A stretch of DNA of 13,378 nt from Nitrososphaerota archaeon (GCA_003135575.1 PLCG01000027.1:197-13574), one strand, 5' to 3'; numbered from the stretch's first letter, positions 1 through 7,254 are shown. Translations and numbers: made by a program. Notes: a model not told the origin generated them from the sequence alone.

Positions 1-1
1 A

Positions 2-451
2 TTCTACAAGCCGGTCGGCCACAGGCACAGCGGAGAGATCGAGCAGGTGATGAGCGGGCTCAGCGGCTCCAAGGTCACGGTCTCGATGTCGGCCCATGCA
101 ATCAATCAGGTCCGGGGCATACTCTCGACTTGCCACGTCTTCTACGAGGGGGAAGTTCAGAACTCCAACGTCTGGAAGATGTACCGCTCCCTCTACAACG
201 GGCAGCCCTTCATCCGCATGGTCAAGGACAAGCAGGGGCCGTTCCGCCTTCCCGATCCAAAGGTGGTAGTCGGATCCAACTTCTGCGACATCGGCTTCGA
301 GATAGACGAAAGGGCTCACCGGATAGTCGCGCTCGGCGCGATCGACAACCTCCTGAAGGGCGCCGCGGGCAACGCCGTGCAAGTCATGAACCTCATGCTG
401 GGGTTCGACGAGAAGCAGGGCATAGCAGCCGCTCCTCTCCACCCGGTGTAG
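2..451 (+). CDS. lysY: LysW-aminoadipate semialdehyde (N-acetyl-gamma-glutamyl-phosphate-type) reductase, C-terminal part
   Basis: The 5' end lies outside the window; 149 codons remain and end in TAG. Seen: an open frame running in from the edge, with GHRHSGEIEQ near its start, then GSNFCDIGF and NLLKGAAGNAVQVMN, which are typical of the C-terminal half of ArgC/LysY. In this family the His of the HRH element is part of the active site. The catalytic Cys and the NADPH-binding domain would lie upstream. Role by family: NADPH-dependent reduction of the LysW-bound gamma-phosphate to the semialdehyde, in the cytoplasm. It is followed 6 nt later by lysZ, whose product makes its substrate. The lysine assignment over arginine rests on the lysW, lysX and lysK neighbours; the enzyme may serve both pathways. 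Confidence 0.93.
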   Translation, partial: FYKPVGHRHSGEIEQVMSGLSGSKVTVSMSAHAINQVRGILSTCHVFYEGEVQNSNVWKMYRSLYNGQPFIRMVKDKQGPFRLPDPKVVVGSNFCDIGFEIDERAHRIVALGAIDNLLKGAAGNAVQVMNLMLGFDEKQGIAAAPLHPV

Positions 452-457
452 AGAAAG

Positions 458-1267
458 ATGAGAACCGTGGTGAAGCTAGGCGGCGACATCGTCAAGGGAG
501 AGATTCCTCCCGACTTCATGGCCGACCTGAAGAAGCTCGTCCAGACCAACCAGGTCGTACTCGTCCACGGTGGGGGAGACGTGGTGACCGAGATCGCGAC
601 GAAGCTGGGCAAGGAGCAGCGCTTCGTCGTCTCTCCAGATGGGATGAAGAGCAGATACACAGACAGGGCTACGGTCGAGATATTCACGATGGTGATGTGC
701 GGCCTCATCGCGAAGAAGCTCGTGGAGCTCCTCCAGCGGGGCGGCATATCGGCGGTTTCGCTCTCGGGGCTCGACGGAGGAGTCCTTCGCGCCACGCGAA
801 AAAAGAAGCTCTTGATTGTCGACGAGAGAGGGCGGAAGGTCGCGATCGAAGGAGGCTATACCGGAAAGATGCAGTCGGCAGGCGGGCCAGTGATCGAGGC
901 CCTCCTAGAGCGCGGAGTGGTCCCGGTCGTCTCGCCCGTCGCAATGGGCGAGGAGTCGGAGCCGCTCAACGTCGACTCTGACAGGGCAGCAGCCTTCACA
1001 GCGATGGGAATCCACGCGAACGCGGTGATTTTCCTGACCGACGTGAAGGGATTCCTGATGGACGGGAAGGTTGTCGAGAAGCTCACCTCCGAAGAAGCCC
1101 GGGCTCTGCTTCCAAAGACAGGCTTCGGGATGCAAAAGAAGATACTCGCGGGCGTCGAGGCTCTCGAGGCGGGAGTCGGCGAGGCGATAATCGCGTCTGG
1201 CTTCGGTCCCGAACCCCTCTCCAATGCCCTAGCGCACAAGGGATGCACGGTAATGACGAGGGCATAG
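458..1267 (+). CDS. lysZ: LysW-aminoadipate kinase (acetylglutamate kinase family)
   Basis: This is an amino acid kinase of 269 residues, a normal length for the family. Visible motifs are the N-terminal KLGGD (residues 6-10), a glycine loop HGGGD, the substrate-side segment SRYTDRATVE in the position of the ArgB RxTD element, and nucleotide-site sequences NVDSDRAAA and FLTDVKG. By family it phosphorylates the side-chain carboxylate of 2-aminoadipate (or glutamate) attached to LysW. It starts at ATG 6 nt after lysY. Its TAG stop lies in the same frame as the next gene, lysJ, so the two cannot be read as one protein. Distinguishing LysZ from plain ArgB rests mainly on the neighbouring carrier-protein genes. 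Confidence 0.93.
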   Translation: MRTVVKLGGDIVKGEIPPDFMADLKKLVQTNQVVLVHGGGDVVTEIATKLGKEQRFVVSPDGMKSRYTDRATVEIFTMVMCGLIAKKLVELLQRGGISAVSLSGLDGGVLRATRKKKLLIVDERGRKVAIEGGYTGKMQSAGGPVIEALLERGVVPVVSPVAMGEESEPLNVDSDRAAAFTAMGIHANAVIFLTDVKGFLMDGKVVEKLTSEEARALLPKTGFGMQKKILAGVEALEAGVGEAIIASGFGPEPLSNALAHKGCTVMTRA

Positions 1268-1276
1268 TGGTCTCAA

Positions 1277-2500
1277 TTGGTCAACAAGAAGAAGCTCGAC
1301 ATCATCGCGACGGAGGACGCGCACGGCCCTCACACCTACCAGAAGTTCCCGGTCGCGATAGTCCGGGGAAAGGGCGCGCTTGTCTGGGACGACAAAGGGC
1401 GCGAATACGTCGATTGCATGGGCGGATACGGAGTCGCGATAGTAGGCCACTCGAACGACAAGGTCGTGGCCGCGATTAAGCGACAAGCCGAGACACTCAT
1501 CACCTGCCACGGCTCCCTCTACAACGACGCTCGAGCGGAGTTCCTGGAGACCCTGACGTCCTGCTCGCCCAAGGGGCTCGACGCGGCCTTCCTTTCCAAC
1601 AGTGGCGCAGAGGCGGTGGAGGTCGCGATAAAGCTCGGGAGGAAGGTGACCGGGAAGAAAGGGCTCATCGCCATGAAGGGCGCCTATCACGGAAAGACAG
1701 CCGGGGCGCTCTCCGCAACTTGGAGCAAGAGGTACCGTGAGGCCTTCGAGCCCCTCCTCCAAGGAGTGAAGCACGTCGAGAACGGCGACCTCGGCGCCCT
1801 CGAACAAGCGATCGACGCGGACATCGGGGCCGTGATTGTCGAGCCCATCCAGGGCGAGGGAGGAATAGTGCTCCCGCCAAAGGACTACCTTCGCGGGGTC
1901 CGTGAGATCTGCGACAAAAAGGGCCTCTTGCTGATAGCCGACGAGATCCAGACGGGACTAGGAAGGACGGGGAAGCTCTGGGCGATGGAGAACTGGGGCG
2001 TAGTCCCCGACATCATGACCGTGGCGAAGGGGTTGGCCGGCGGCGTCCCGATAGGCGCAACGGTTACGCGAGCCGAGATACTCAACTCGTTGAAGAAAGG
2101 CGAAGCCACGAGCACCTTCGGGGGCAACCCCCTCGCGTGCGCCGCGGGGACGGCGACGCTGAGATACATCCTGGACAACGACCTTCCCTCGCAGGCAAAG
2201 AAAAAGGGAAAGCTATTCTTGGACAAGCTGAAGGCGCTCGGAAAAGAGCATCAGCTCACAAGAGAGGCGAGAGGGCTCGGGCTGATGCTCGCATTCGAGC
2301 TAAGGGTCGACATCCAAGAGCTCCTCAACGAGGCCATGTCGGCTGGGGCGATATTCACGTACTCGGGTCGCACCATAGTCAGGATGCTGCCTCCTCTGGT
2401 CATAACCGAACGCCAGATCGACAGGTCGGTTCGGATTCTCGGGGACGCCATCAGCGCCGAGGAGAAGCGGCGCGCCAGCGGCGGTGGCGCTGTTGGATAA
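1277..2500 (+). CDS. lysJ: LysW-gamma-L-lysine/ornithine aminotransferase (class III, PLP-dependent)
   Basis: This is a 407-residue class III aminotransferase. The TTG start is the first possible start after the in-frame lysZ stop, and the N-terminus (VNKKKLDIIATEDAHG) reads like the family, so TTG is well supported. Visible features are SNSGAEAVE (cofactor phosphate region), DEIQTGLGRTG with the PLP-contacting Asp222, TVAKG with the Schiff-base Lys251, and STFGGNPLAC. By family it transfers an amino group from glutamate to LysW-aminoadipate semialdehyde and can often also make ornithine. It begins 9 nt after lysZ, and its end overlaps the regulator gene by 17 nt, indicating one transcript. 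Bifunctionality toward arginine is inferred from only one set of these genes being visible. Confidence 0.93.
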   Translation: MVNKKKLDIIATEDAHGPHTYQKFPVAIVRGKGALVWDDKGREYVDCMGGYGVAIVGHSNDKVVAAIKRQAETLITCHGSLYNDARAEFLETLTSCSPKGLDAAFLSNSGAEAVEVAIKLGRKVTGKKGLIAMKGAYHGKTAGALSATWSKRYREAFEPLLQGVKHVENGDLGALEQAIDADIGAVIVEPIQGEGGIVLPPKDYLRGVREICDKKGLLLIADEIQTGLGRTGKLWAMENWGVVPDIMTVAKGLAGGVPIGATVTRAEILNSLKKGEATSTFGGNPLACAAGTATLRYILDNDLPSQAKKKGKLFLDKLKALGKEHQLTREARGLGLMLAFELRVDIQELLNEAMSAGAIFTYSGRTIVRMLPPLVITERQIDRSVRILGDAISAEEKRRASGGGAVG

Positions 2501-2909
2501 GAAGGACGAACTGATACTGCAGATACTCCGCGAAGACTCTAGGCTCGCGTTCGTCGACATCGCCACGAAGGTGGGCCTCTCTGAGGCGGCCGTAAGGAGG
2601 CGAGTCTCCAACTTGGTGAAAGAAGGCACCATCAGGAGGTTCACGGTGGACGTAGACGAGCCTCAGACCGCCACGAGCGCTATCACCTATGTCTCGGTGA
2701 GCCCGTCCTCTCCTACAGCCGACGTGAGCAAGAAGCTGAAATCCGTGAAGGGGGTCGAGACGATCTACGAGACGACCGGCCCCTTCGACATAGCTGCGAT
2801 CATCCGGGGCGCGAGCATTGCCGAGGTGAACAAGTCGGTCGAGGAGATCAGGAGGATCGAGGGCGTGCTGCGGACTGAGACGACGATAGTCCTTCGGACT
2901 ATCCGCTGA
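2484..2909 (+). CDS. lysM: Lrp/AsnC-family transcriptional regulator, LysM-like
   Basis: The product is 141 residues from GTG. A TTG at 2493 would give the more typical family start MDKKDELILQIL, so the first three residues are uncertain. The N-terminal part is a winged helix-turn-helix (AFVDIATKVGLSEAAVRRRVSNLVKEG). The C-terminal part is an alpha-beta ligand-binding RAM/ACT-like domain containing TTGPFDIAAIIRG. Known: LysM of Sulfolobus is an Lrp-family protein encoded with lysine genes; it binds lysine and acts upstream of lysW. Here the gene overlaps lysJ by 17 nt and immediately precedes the lysW promoter, so control of the LysW genes is a strong inference. An inverted repeat at its own 3' end may be its binding site. 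Confidence 0.9.
   Translation: MALLDKKDELILQILREDSRLAFVDIATKVGLSEAAVRRRVSNLVKEGTIRRFTVDVDEPQTATSAITYVSVSPSSPTADVSKKLKSVKGVETIYETTGPFDIAAIIRGASIAEVNKSVEEIRRIEGVLRTETTIVLRTIR
2885..2903. promoter_or_regulatory. Perfect inverted repeat upstream of lysW promoter, candidate LysM operator
   Basis: GATAGTCC, then TTC, then GGACTATC: two perfect 8-bp arms around a 3-bp centre. It lies in the last codons of lysM, about 30 bp before the TATA-like box of lysW, so its centre is roughly 70 bp upstream of the expected transcript start. Lrp-family dimers bind dyad-symmetric sites of about this size, and Sulfolobus LysM acts upstream of the lysW promoter. The repeat itself is seen directly; the operator role is inferred. 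As RNA it could instead form a hairpin at the end of the upstream transcript. Confidence 0.5.
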
Positions 2910-2932
2910 CGGGAAGACACAGCCACTAATCG

Positions 2933-2942
2933 TTAAATATTA
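2933..2942 (+). promoter_or_regulatory. TATA-like box for lysW-lysX-lysK
   Basis: TTAAATATTA is an A+T-only run in otherwise G+C-rich DNA, directly after lysM. About 25-27 bp downstream would be a transcript start near 2964, leaving a leader of roughly 9 nt before the lysW ATG at 2973. This spacing supports the ATG over the upstream GTG at 2946. It implies that lysW-lysX-lysK can be transcribed separately from lysY-lysZ-lysJ-lysM. Confidence 0.65.
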
Positions 2943-2972
2943 TCGGTGGTCGACGGGTCAAAGAAATCACCG

Positions 2973-3143
2973 ATGAATTGCGAGGAATGCGACGCTCCGC
3001 TCACGATCCCAGGCGACGCCATCCAGGGCGAGATCGTAAGCTGCAAAGAGTGCGGCGCGACCTACGAGGTCAAGAAGGACGAGGCGTCCGGCTCGATCTC
3101 GCTAAAGCCGGCAGAAAAAGAGCAAGAGGACTGGGGCGAGTAA
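2973..3143 (+). CDS. lysW: Amino-group carrier protein LysW
   Basis: This is a 56-residue acidic protein. CxxC pairs at residues 3-6 (CEEC) and 24-27 (CKEC) form the expected zinc-binding knuckle, and the chain ends in EDWGE, the family's hallmark C-terminus. The terminal Glu56 is the residue to which LysX links the substrate amino group; LysW then carries the intermediate between LysZ, LysY, LysJ and LysK through charge contacts. The ATG at 2973 is preferred to GTG 2946 because it gives the usual length and fits the TATA-like box at 2933-2942. The stop TAA overlaps the lysX start region by 4 nt. Confidence 0.95.
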   Translation: MNCEECDAPLTIPGDAIQGEIVSCKECGATYEVKKDEASGSISLKPAEKEQEDWGE

Positions 3144-4003
3144 AGGCCACGCCCTCGTTTGCATTACTATACGACGTCATCAGGTGGGAAGAGAAGGCCC
3201 TCGTGCAGGCGGCCGAAAAGAGAGGGGTGAAGGTGACGCTCGTAGACTCCAAAGAAATGGAGGTCAGCGTCACGGGAGGCGGTCCCACCCCGAAGATCAA
3301 GGAGAAGATAGTCCTCCAGAGGTGCGTGAGCCACTATCGCAACCTCTACTCCACAGCGGCGCTAGAGGCGTCCGGCCACACGGTCGTCAACTCCTTCTTC
3401 ACGGCGTGGAACTCGAGCGACAAGCTCCTCTGCAGCATAGCTCTCAAGAAGGCCGGCGTCCCGACCCCCGAGACGCGCGTAGCCTTCACCGAGGAAGGGG
3501 TGCTGCGGGCGCTCAAAGCGCTAGGGTATCCGGCGGTGCTCAAGCCCACCGTGGGGAGCTGGGGCCGCCTCTCGGCGCTGCTCAAGGACGAGGACTTTGC
3601 AAAGGCGATAGTCGAGGACAGGGAATACATGCACCCCAGCTACCAAGTCTTCTACCTGCAGGAGTACGTGAAGCGGCCGCCGCGCGACATCAGGACGTTC
3701 GTCATCGACAACAAGACGGTCGCCGCGATATACCGCTACTCGGCGGGCGACTGGCGTACCAACACGGCGCGGGGAGGCAAGGCGGAGCCCTGCAAGATAA
3801 CCAAGGAGATAGACGAGATCTCCGTGAAGGCAGCGGAGGCCGTCGACGGCCGATTCGTTGGCGTGGACCTGATGGAGTCCGACGACGGGCTGGTCTGCCA
3901 CGAGGTGAACAACACGACGGAGTTCAAGAACAGCGTGCCGGCCACGGGCATCGACATCCAGGGGCTCGCCGTGGAGTACCTCGCGTCCCTTGACAAACGA
4001 TGA
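3140..4003 (+). CDS. lysX: LysW-aminoadipate ligase (ATP-grasp)
   Basis: This is an ATP-grasp ligase of 287 residues if counted from 3140. It joins the amino group of 2-aminoadipate (or glutamate) to the C-terminal Glu of LysW using ATP. Visible elements are the first beta strand FALLYD (7-12), QRCVSH, the ATP-site Lys135 in VLKPTVGSWGRL, NTARGG (208-213), and VNNTTEFKNS near the C-terminus. Its length and first strand match known LysX proteins. The odd point is the start: no ATG, GTG or TTG lies near the expected N-terminus, and codon 3140 is GTA. A purine-rich ribosome-binding-like AGAGGA at 3125-3130 sits 9 nt before it. Changing base 3142 from A to G would give the common GTGA stop-start overlap with lysW. 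Either initiation is unusual, or a base change or sequencing error lies here. The reading frame is secure from the first strand onward. Confidence 0.9.
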   Translation, partial: VKATPSFALLYDVIRWEEKALVQAAEKRGVKVTLVDSKEMEVSVTGGGPTPKIKEKIVLQRCVSHYRNLYSTAALEASGHTVVNSFFTAWNSSDKLLCSIALKKAGVPTPETRVAFTEEGVLRALKALGYPAVLKPTVGSWGRLSALLKDEDFAKAIVEDREYMHPSYQVFYLQEYVKRPPRDIRTFVIDNKTVAAIYRYSAGDWRTNTARGGKAEPCKITKEIDEISVKAAEAVDGRFVGVDLMESDDGLVCHEVNNTTEFKNSVPATGIDIQGLAVEYLASLDKR

Positions 4004-4018
4004 AGGCCAGGGAACGCG

Positions 4019-5131
4019 ATGACTAGCAAGAAGGACCCCTCGGTCGCGCTTCTACTTGAGACCCTGAGGACCTACTCCGTCTCCACGAAGGAAGCGAAGC
4101 TCTCCAGGCTACTGAGGGAGCGGATGCGCGAGAGGGGGTTCAAGCACATCAGGACGGACAAGGCGGGAAATGCGATAGGCGAGGTAGGAAGCGGGCACCC
4201 CCACGTCCTGCTGTGCGGCCACATGGACACCGTGCCTGGGTTCCTGAAGGTCAGGTTCGAGGGCGACCGGGTCTACGGCCGAGGGGCCGCCGACGCCAAG
4301 TCACCCATGTGCGCGATGATCTCCGCGGTAAGCGAAGGAGTGCCGGGAGGGATGAAGGTGACCGTGGCATGCGTGACCCGGGAGGAGGGCGACAGCCTAG
4401 GGGTCGAGACCTTGATAGATTCGGGAGGGGACTACGACTACGCGGTGTTCGGCGAGCCTGCAGGGGCAGGTCGGGTCACAGTCGGGTACCGAGGAAGGAC
4501 GGCCGCGAAGGTGACCGTGCGCACTCACGGGGGGCACGCGTCCTCATCATGGGCACATCCTAGCGCGGTCGACGAGTCCCTGAGCATCATGTCGCTCATC
4601 AAAGAATACGAGAGGAAGAACACAGTAGAGGGCGACCACTATAGGTCCCTTAGCGCCTCGCTCACCCTCATCAGGGGAGGAGCCTACTCGAACGTCATCC
4701 CGAAGAAGTGCGAGATGACCTTCGACGTCAGGATCCCGCCAGGGACGAATTCTTCGAGGGTGAAGGAGGACCTAACCGCGATCGTAGAGGGACAAGCACG
4801 GATGAGGGGCGGCATCGACGCAAAGGTCGAGTTCGACGGGTTCACGGAGGCCTACGACGCCCCCCTCGACTCCGTGGTGGTGCGCGGGTTCCAGCGCTCG
4901 ATACTGAAGACGCTCAACACACGCCCCGTCTTGACGCACAAGACGGGGACGGGCGACATGAACACCCTCGCCGAGAGGATGGGTGTCCCTTGCGTGACAT
5001 ACGGTCCCGCTGACTCGAACCTGGGGCACACGGAGATGGAGTTCGTCGACATCCCGGACTACCTGAATTCCATCAAGGTGCTCTCCGGCGCGCTCCGGGA
5101 GATCAAGACGCTCCACGGGCGGGGCGACTGA
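4019..5131 (+). CDS. lysK: LysW-lysine/LysW-ornithine hydrolase (M20 metallopeptidase family)
   Basis: This is a 370-residue M20-type dimetal hydrolase that releases lysine (or ornithine) from LysW in the final step. Metal and catalytic residues are visible in order: His68 and Asp70 in CGHMDTVPG, Asp92 in GAADAKSP, the catalytic Glu pair at 122-123 in TREEGDSLG, Glu146 in FGEPAG, and a C-terminal His near 337 in NLGHTEMEF. The dimerisation-domain segment THGGHASS follows the usual order. It starts at ATG 15 nt after lysX and closes the cluster. Its stop faces the stop of the opposite-strand ilvA gene across 3 bp. Homologous M20 deacetylases such as ArgE or DapE are the main alternatives; the lysW and lysX neighbours argue against them. 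Confidence 0.92.
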   Translation: MTSKKDPSVALLLETLRTYSVSTKEAKLSRLLRERMRERGFKHIRTDKAGNAIGEVGSGHPHVLLCGHMDTVPGFLKVRFEGDRVYGRGAADAKSPMCAMISAVSEGVPGGMKVTVACVTREEGDSLGVETLIDSGGDYDYAVFGEPAGAGRVTVGYRGRTAAKVTVRTHGGHASSSWAHPSAVDESLSIMSLIKEYERKNTVEGDHYRSLSASLTLIRGGAYSNVIPKKCEMTFDVRIPPGTNSSRVKEDLTAIVEGQARMRGGIDAKVEFDGFTEAYDAPLDSVVVRGFQRSILKTLNTRPVLTHKTGTGDMNTLAERMGVPCVTYGPADSNLGHTEMEFVDIPDYLNSIKVLSGALREIKTLHGRGD

Positions 5132-5134
5132 GCC

Positions 5135-6352
5135 TCAGCTCTCGACCTTGTACTTGAGCCTGGACTTGCCCAGCGCCGAGATCAGCGTCTTTGTGTGCTG
5201 AGCGTTCTGCGTCTCGAGGTTGAGGATCACTTCGGCCTTGCCGATTGGGACCCCTTCGCCCACCCTGTCGTGCTCTATGCTGATGACGTGAGCCCTCGAC
5301 TGGGCTATCACCTCGATGATGTCCTTCAGGGAGCCCGGCTTGTCGGAGATCAGGATCCTTACCCTGAGCAGCCTGTGCTCCTTCTCTAGGACCTTCGTGA
5401 CTATCTGGTCGAGGAGATACATGTCGATGTTGCCGCCGCTGAGGACCGCGGCGCACTTCTCGCCCCTCGCCTTCACAAGCCCGGTCATGCATGCGGCCAC
5501 ACTCGCAGCCCCGGCGGGCTCAGCGACGATCTTCATCCTCTCGAGCATGAAGAAGATAGCGCTCGCGAGGTCGGTGTCGCTCACCAGCACGACGTCGTCC
5601 ACGTACTTCCGTATCAGCTTGTAGGTGAGCTTACCCGGCTGCTTCACCGCGATGCCGTCTGCGATCGTCTCCTGCGTTTTGTAAGACACCATCTTCGCCG
5701 TCTTGAACGCCATGTACATGCTAGGGAACGCCTCGGACTGAACCCCGACGATCTTGATCGATGGCTTGATGCTCTTGGCGGCGACCGCAACCCCCGAGAT
5801 GAGTCCTCCCCCTCCTATCGCGACCACGATGGTCTGGAGCTCAGGGGTCGCTTCCATCATCTCAAGGCCGGCCGTCCCCTGCCCCGCGACGACCATGGGG
5901 TCGTCGAATGCGTGGATGAACGTGGCGTCCTCCTTGCGGGCGATCTCCCGCCCCATCTCGAGAGCGTCCTCGAAGTTTGCCCCGTGAAGGACCACCCTCG
6001 CCCCATACCCCTTCGTAGCATCCACCTTGGCAGGTGACGCGCTCTCTGGCATCACGATTGTCGATTTGACCCCTAGGAGGGTCGCCGCGTGGGCCACTCC
6101 CTGCGCGTGGTTGCCCGCCGAAGCAGCCACGACCCCTCTCTTTCTCTCCGAGTCGGACAGCGAGTGGATCTTGTAATATGCCCCGCGCATCTTGAACGAC
6201 CCCGCCCGCTGGAAGTTCTCCAGCTTCAGGTAGAGGTCGATGCCTGTTTGCTCGCTCAGCGTCCTTGAGTGCTCAAGCGGGGTCACCCGGGTGACACCCT
6301 TGAGGACCGCTGCCGCCTTCTCGATCATTTCGAGGGTGACCTCGTCTTCCAC
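5135..6352 (-). CDS. ilvA: Threonine ammonia-lyase with C-terminal ACT domain
   Basis: This is a 405-residue fold-type II PLP enzyme. The Schiff-base Lys54 lies in GSFKMRGA, SAGNHAQG contacts substrate, the glycine loop GGGG (about 180-183) holds the cofactor phosphate, and SGGN (305-308) contacts the pyridine ring. An ACT-like regulatory domain occupies about residues 328-405 (RVRILISDKPGSLKDII). By family it converts threonine to 2-oxobutyrate and ammonia. This is either the first step to isoleucine or catabolic; the single short ACT domain resembles the shorter archaeal/catabolic forms. It starts at GTG only 3 nt after the lplA stop, so it is probably the second gene of that transcript. 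Serine racemase or dehydratase activity is a lesser alternative. Confidence 0.93.
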   Translation of the reverse strand: MEDEVTLEMIEKAAAVLKGVTRVTPLEHSRTLSEQTGIDLYLKLENFQRAGSFKMRGAYYKIHSLSDSERKRGVVAASAGNHAQGVAHAATLLGVKSTIVMPESASPAKVDATKGYGARVVLHGANFEDALEMGREIARKEDATFIHAFDDPMVVAGQGTAGLEMMEATPELQTIVVAIGGGGLISGVAVAAKSIKPSIKIVGVQSEAFPSMYMAFKTAKMVSYKTQETIADGIAVKQPGKLTYKLIRKYVDDVVLVSDTDLASAIFFMLERMKIVAEPAGAASVAACMTGLVKARGEKCAAVLSGGNIDMYLLDQIVTKVLEKEHRLLRVRILISDKPGSLKDIIEVIAQSRAHVISIEHDRVGEGVPIGKAEVILNLETQNAQHTKTLISALGKSRLKYKVES

Positions 6353-6355
6353 GAT

Positions 6356-7174
6356 CTATCTCACCAGCGCCGCCGCGCCGACCTTGTCGACCCACGCGAA
6401 CGGATCCCCCAGGTTCCATCCCTCATGCCCGTAGCGGGCTGCCATGAGCTCCCTCATGAGGCCAAGCTCATTCCCGTCGGGAGTCGCCTCTTCCATCTCC
6501 AATTTCGTCTCGTCGGCGAGAGTGCCGACGAAGGTGCGGATAAACGAATCTACGTCCAGCGCCGCGTTGGCGGTCTTCACGTCCCTGCTCCTAGTGTACT
6601 TCCTCGCGACGTCCGCCGCCGAGGGGGTGGTTAGGGCCTTTACCCTGCCGAGGTCGGCCCCCACGAGCAGCGTCCCGTGGCAGAGGAACCCCTTCCTTGA
6701 TACGTAGGCGGCCATGCCAGAGATCTTCCCATCAGGCGTAAGGATCCTGTTGGGCGGGTCGAGCCGCGCTTCGACGCCCGATACGGAGAGTGCCGAGAGA
6801 AGCAACCGAGCCGCGGTGCGGAATATCGCATGGGGGCTCGACTCATACCTCACCGACCCGGAGCCGCCACCCCTCCCGACGAAGAGGGACCAGTTGATGT
6901 TTCCGGGCCCATTGTAGACGGCCCCTCCCGCGGTGAAGCGCCTCACGATCGGGATCCCTTTGGCCTGGCAATACCCGAGGTCCGTCTCGAACCGCGCGAG
7001 CTGCGCGCGCCCGATGATGACGGACTCCCTGTTCTCCCATACCCTCAGGATTACCCCCTGGTTCCTTATGAAGAGCGCCTCCTCAAGGGCAAGGTTGGAG
7101 GCCTGCTCAAGGTCGGATTTGACGCCCCTCCGGGGCAACACAGCCCTTGCCGCTTTGGGAACCGGGCTCGTCAA
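6356..7174 (-). CDS. lplA: Lipoate-protein ligase A / lipoyl(octanoyl)transferase family protein
   Basis: This is a 272-residue BPL/LplA-fold protein. Visible are RRFTAGGAVYNGPGNINWS (about 78-96), matching the family RRxTGGGAVYHDxGN element; the catalytic-type Lys150 in GKISGMAAY; FLCHGTLL (163-170); and a C-terminal RYGHEGWNLG typical of the family. It should attach lipoate, or transfer octanoate, to the lipoyl domains of 2-oxoacid dehydrogenases or glycine-cleavage H protein. The usual GGG is AGG and HD is NG, so activity may differ. The TTG at 7174 is the first in-frame start; GTG at 7141 would drop 11 unconserved residues. A weak A+T-rich stretch at 7202-7212 could be its promoter. It is divergent from archease and followed closely by ilvA. 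Confidence 0.87.
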   Translation of the reverse strand: MTSPVPKAARAVLPRRGVKSDLEQASNLALEEALFIRNQGVILRVWENRESVIIGRAQLARFETDLGYCQAKGIPIVRRFTAGGAVYNGPGNINWSLFVGRGGGSGSVRYESSPHAIFRTAARLLLSALSVSGVEARLDPPNRILTPDGKISGMAAYVSRKGFLCHGTLLVGADLGRVKALTTPSAADVARKYTRSRDVKTANAALDVDSFIRTFVGTLADETKLEMEEATPDGNELGLMRELMAARYGHEGWNLGDPFAWVDKVGAAALVR

Positions 7175-7245
7175 CTTGCGAATCCCCGCCTCAACGCCGT
7201 GAAAAGCATATTGGAGCTTGACCGCCCCTTTTGTCCGGATGCATC

Positions 7246-7254
7246 TTCTTAAAG
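7246..7254 (+). promoter_or_regulatory. TATA-like box for archease
   Basis: TTCTTAAAG lies about 25-30 bp before the TTG at 7279. This is the spacing expected for a leaderless archaeal transcript. It falls inside the longer reading frame that begins at TTG 7231, which is one reason to prefer the later start. Confidence 0.45.

Noticed and set aside
130..981. Long open frame of 283 codons overlapping lysY and lysZ
   Set aside because: Arg/Gly/Pro-rich shadow frame typical of G+C-rich DNA; the overlapped frames have clear enzyme motifs.
2946..2972. GTG start giving a 65-residue LysW
   Set aside because: It adds nine residues absent from the family and lies too close to the TATA-like box; ATG 2973 gives the normal 56 residues.
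2978..3139. lysX starting at ATG 2978/2987 or GTG 3050
   Set aside because: These would add 30-54 Arg-rich residues read out of frame through lysW, with no counterpart in LysX proteins.
3131..3143. CTG at 3131 as lysX start, or a LysW-LysX fusion by frameshifting
   Set aside because: CTG is directly abutted by the ribosome-binding-like AGAGGA, leaving no spacing; a fusion would destroy the free C-terminal Glu that LysW needs.
3184..3993. 269-codon frame inside lysX
   Set aside because: Low-complexity shadow frame rich in Arg, Gly and Ala; LysX motifs are all in the other frame.
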